Shown here one piece after another: positions 18,887-21,596 of a stretch of DNA of 21,596 nucleotides (positions are counted from its first letter, which is position 1; each line of letters starts with the position of its first letter). A program made the translations under genes and the position numbers. The DNA is taken from the NCBI GenBank assembly GCA_000320545.1, contig ADNK01002875.1, positions 1 through 21,596 of the forward strand, given 5' to 3'. The notes below the pieces were generated by a model that saw only the letters and a list, made by a program, of their open reading frames with translations, had not been told where the DNA came from and did not search any database. This DNA comes from Bigelowiella natans CCMP2755. Taxonomy: Eukaryota > Cercozoa > Chlorarachniophyceae.

Positions 18887-20959
18887 ATGACGTTGCTCTT
18901 TTGCTGCTTTGCCTCTGCCGCTGCCAGGCGCGCTTCAGGATGTTTCGAGGCTGGTGAGAGGTGTGAAGTCGCATCATCATCATCATCATCATCATCATCA
19001 CTATCGTCACCATCGTCACCATCGTCATCATCATCATCATCATCATCATTATCATCACCATCGCCATCATCAACAACGTGCAAAATGCGCAGGAGCTTAC
19101 ATTCGAGAGCTTGGCATTTACCAGCTGATAGGAATCAACTCAAACAAGAAGAATGTCGTACAGGTACTACTACTTCTACTACTTCTACTTGTAGTAGTAG
19201 TGATAATAGTAGTGATAATAGTAGTAGTAGTAGTACATTTAGCAGTAGTAGTAGCAGTAGTAGTATCAGTATTAGGAGGAGGAGGAGAAGGAGGGGAAGG
19301 AGAGGTAAAAGCGAGGAGGGATGGGAGGAGACCATTGCTCTTATGAGAGGGGAGGGTATTCTCTTAGATTCCTTCACTTAGCGTAACTCTCTAGTATGAT
19401 GATATATTTCTCAAAAATTGGTATTTTGGTAGTAATAATGACAATGATCATCACCCTCCAACCCCCCCCCCCCTCCTCCTCCCCTTTTCGTCCTTCTTAA
19501 GGTGTACGACATTCTGCAAGAGCGCTACACGATTCGAGCGACCGCGCCTATAGCTGAGGTGGGATGGATGATGATGATGATGATGACGATGATGATGGTG
19601 ATGATGATGATGGTGATGATGGTAATAGTGAGGATGATGAAGGTGATAGAAATAATAATACCGCATCATTTCTTCGTCGACAAGAGAGATCCTGAGGACA
19701 TTAGTGCTGGAGGCGAGCGACGGCCACTTGTTTCCCCGGAGAAGACCACAACAACAGGTGTGTGTGTGTGTGTGTGTGTTTGTGTGTGCATGTGTGCGTG
19801 TAGTTTGCAGAGGTACGTGTAAAACAAGGAGAGGTCAGTGAGAGAGCAGAGAGAGAGAGAGAGAGAGAAAGAGCGAAAAGGAGGGGGGGGAGGAGGGGGG
19901 AGGAAGTAATGATAGAGAAAGGCCTTCGAGAGAAGTGGCGGGATGAATGTTATCGTTCTATAAAGTGTTAAAGCGAAACAGCTAATCGTCGTTTGATTTG
20001 TTTATTCTTGAATTATTAATACCCTCCTCCTCAATGATCAGGAGCCTACTTAACGCTGATGAAGGCATTCGTCGGAATCGGTATCCTAGCTATGCCCGGG
20101 GCCTACGCAGAGGTGACAGCGACAGGCCGCTCGAGGAAAATGAAAAAGGGGGGGGGGGGGGGGCGGGAGGGGGGGGGAAGGAAAAATAATAAAACAATAA
20201 AACATAAAACATAAAAACAAAAAAAGCCAAAAATCACAAAGAAAACAGCTCCTTTTTCTCACCGCGTACGTCCTCCTATCGTTGTGAAGACAAGCTTCAT
20301 CATGAGAATAGTGGAGAATCGTCGTTGTGATATCCTACATAATCGCTCGTTGTTTGGTATATCAGGCTGGCTACGTCCTTGCGACAGTATTCCTCGTGAT
20401 CATTGCCGTGGTGTCGTACTACTGCGCCATTCTCCTGATTAAGGCGAAGAACATAATTGTCGAGAGACACCAGGAAGAACAGGATTCTAAGATGGTTGCT
20501 TGAATAGATCATACACGCACATACACAGCGAGGGAGGGGGAGAGAGAGGGAGGGGGGGGCGCTTGTATGGGGCCGGATTTTGGTTTTAAGATTGTTTCAG
20601 GGGAAGAGTCGTGTGAAGATGTGCTTTACATTCGATTTTAACCATGTTTTCTTATTATTACTCAAACCGTTGCGCACACACTATATAGATGTATTTATAT
20701 ATATATATATATATATATATGTATAATATATTGATGCGCGGAAATACAGGGGAGAGAGCGGAGTCGATGTGAGCGCGCTGATTGTTTGATGTGTCCCGGC
20801 TGATTTTGACAACAGGGGGGGGGGACGATGACCTCGGATTCTAGTCTAGCTACAAACACCCCGACCCCGGTTATCACCTTCCAAGAACTGGGCCTAAGAG
20901 TAATGACGCGAATTATAAGTATCTCTTTGAGTGTTATCATACTTATATATGAATATATA

Positions 20960-21000
<41 letters not shown>

Positions 21001-21190
21001 AAATGTACGTATATATAATGTACATATTAACTTGTGTATTTGTGGTTTTGTTGTTTATCTATTTATATTGGATGTGCCCGACGAAGGTGATGGGAGAACG
21101 AGGTAAGGCGTTGGTGGAGGGAGGAATCGTCGTATGTCAGGTATTTGCTTCATATATAAATGTGTGTATTTAACCCACACGCATAAAATA

Positions 21191-21236
<46 letters not shown>

Positions 21237-21596
21237 GCTACATATGATTTAACTTAACATCTCTACCTCCCCCCCCCCCCCCCCCCCCCCCCCCCCGTCA
21301 TCTCCTCCGTTAGACGAGCTTCGTATGCGCCTACTTTCTCTTCATTGGTGATTCAGTAGAGCGTGTTATCGGCAAAGAAGGTAGTTACAACATCCATCGG
21401 TGCAGTAAGAAGCGATAATAGAATGACGACTGATCTTTTCGTGTCCTTTTCGGTGTGGGTTCCTTTCAAATCCAATTCGTCTGTTAGCGGACAAAATGCC
21501 GCCATAATTGCAAGCCGCCCCCCTCCCCCCCTCGATTGTAAGATTTATGCGAATACTAATATGATGACCTCCGTGCGGTAGGCTTTATATACTCCG
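18887..21596 (+). CDS. AAAP-family amino acid transporter, 5' part (runs off the window)
   Basis: Membrane carrier of the amino acid/auxin permease type, probably proton-coupled as in the family. Exons: 18887-18953, 19093-19163, 19502-19558, 19685-19757, 20042-20112, 20366-20494, 21087-21140, 21314-21380. Phases agree and give about 196 residues before the cut; the last donor (GAAG|GTAGTT) opens an intron that reaches the window end. A hydrophilic N-terminal region of about 90 residues (RDPEDISAGGERRPLVSPEKTTTT) precedes TM1, GAYLTLMKAFVGIGILAMPGAY, the hallmark first helix of this family (recognised, not searched). TM2 is VLATVFLVIIAVVSYYCAILL. Then come KALVEGGIVVCQ and TSFVCAYFLFIGDSVERV, matching the TM3 region. 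The first exon, starting at ATG 18887, is chosen because its GTGAGA donor and phase fit; an earlier start is possible. Confidence 0.88.
18972..19051. repeat. (ATC)n microsatellite in transporter intron 1
   Basis: About 26 trinucleotide units of the ATC/CAC type fill much of the 139-nt intron. Confidence 0.9.
19164..19300. repeat. (TAC)n(TAG)n(AGG)n complex in transporter intron 2
   Basis: Starts at the donor itself (CAG|GTACTACTAC). It passes from TAC/TTC units to TAG and then to AGG units. The TAC/GTA halves are complementary and could fold on each other just downstream of the donor. Confidence 0.85.
19564..19641. repeat. (GAT)n microsatellite in transporter intron 3
   Basis: About 25 imperfect GAT/GGT units begin a few bases after the donor at 19559. 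They are the approximate reverse complement of the (ATC)n run in intron 1. Confidence 0.85.
19757..19800. repeat. (GT)n at a donor site
   Basis: The donor after exon 4 (ACAACAG|GTGTGT) is the first unit of a GT run, so several alternative donors in two-base steps are possible. Confidence 0.85.
20943..20999. repeat. (AT)n tract in transporter intron 6
   Basis: Long AT run; a second lies at about 20696-20720 in the same intron, which is the longest of this gene in the window (592 bases). Confidence 0.85.
21197..21296. repeat. (AT)n tract followed by a run of 28 C
   Basis: AT run at about 21197-21231, then C at every position 21269-21296, ending 17 bases before the exon 8 start at 21314. The C run takes the place of the polypyrimidine tract. 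On the minus strand it is G28, a strong quadruplex former. Confidence 0.95.

Noticed and set aside
18789-19381. Overlapping frames rich in Met, Asp, Ser, His or Leu around the ATC and TAG repeats
   Set aside because: They are products of trinucleotide repeats in transporter introns, except the short exons assigned there.
1-21596. CRISPR arrays, insertion sequences, retroelements or viral genes
   Set aside because: Repeats are simple microsatellites without spacers; no transposase, reverse transcriptase, integrase or capsid-like frame was seen.

Overview
The window is nuclear DNA from an intron-rich microbial eukaryote. Genes are split by short-to-medium GT-AG introns with consistent phases, AATAAA signals occur downstream of stop codons, and introns and intergenic DNA are full of microsatellites and long C or G homopolymers. 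There are no operons, Shine-Dalgarno sites, rRNA or tRNA genes. I cannot place the species. A kinesin-1-like motor, a cAMP-receptor-like GPCR and an AAAP amino acid transporter fit a free-living protist or alga.

Layout: 1-677 is a near-perfect inverted repeat that duplicates, head to head, an exon for a lysine-rich protein tail. It begins exactly at the window edge, so a fold-back assembly error at a contig end is likely. 801-1394 holds unresolved plus-strand exons followed by an AATAAA. 2187-4034 (minus) is a two-exon gene for a secreted or lumenal protein with about seven beta-propeller-like repeats. 4035-5014 is a divergent intergenic stretch. 5015-10494 (plus) is a complete 15-exon kinesin-1-like motor of about 965 residues with a basic N-terminal extension and a long coiled coil. 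11579-12968 (minus) is a compact seven-exon gene for a 226-residue von Willebrand factor A (vWA) protein with all five MIDAS residues. 13212-13678 (minus) holds exons of a second, divergent or decayed vWA-like gene. 14376-18706 (plus) is a complete 16-exon seven-transmembrane receptor of the cAMP-receptor-like family. 18887 to the window end (plus) is the 5' part of an AAAP transporter gene.

The genes do not form an obvious pathway; neighbours are convergent, divergent or tandem as is normal for a eukaryotic chromosome. The most unusual features are the terminal palindrome, recurrent intronic G runs and C runs near splice sites, the long KSP-type N-terminal extension on a kinesin-1 motor, and the tandem vWA genes, one of which would need a 17-nt intron. 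Exon boundaries were placed by hand from splice signals and reading-frame phase; no database search was possible.
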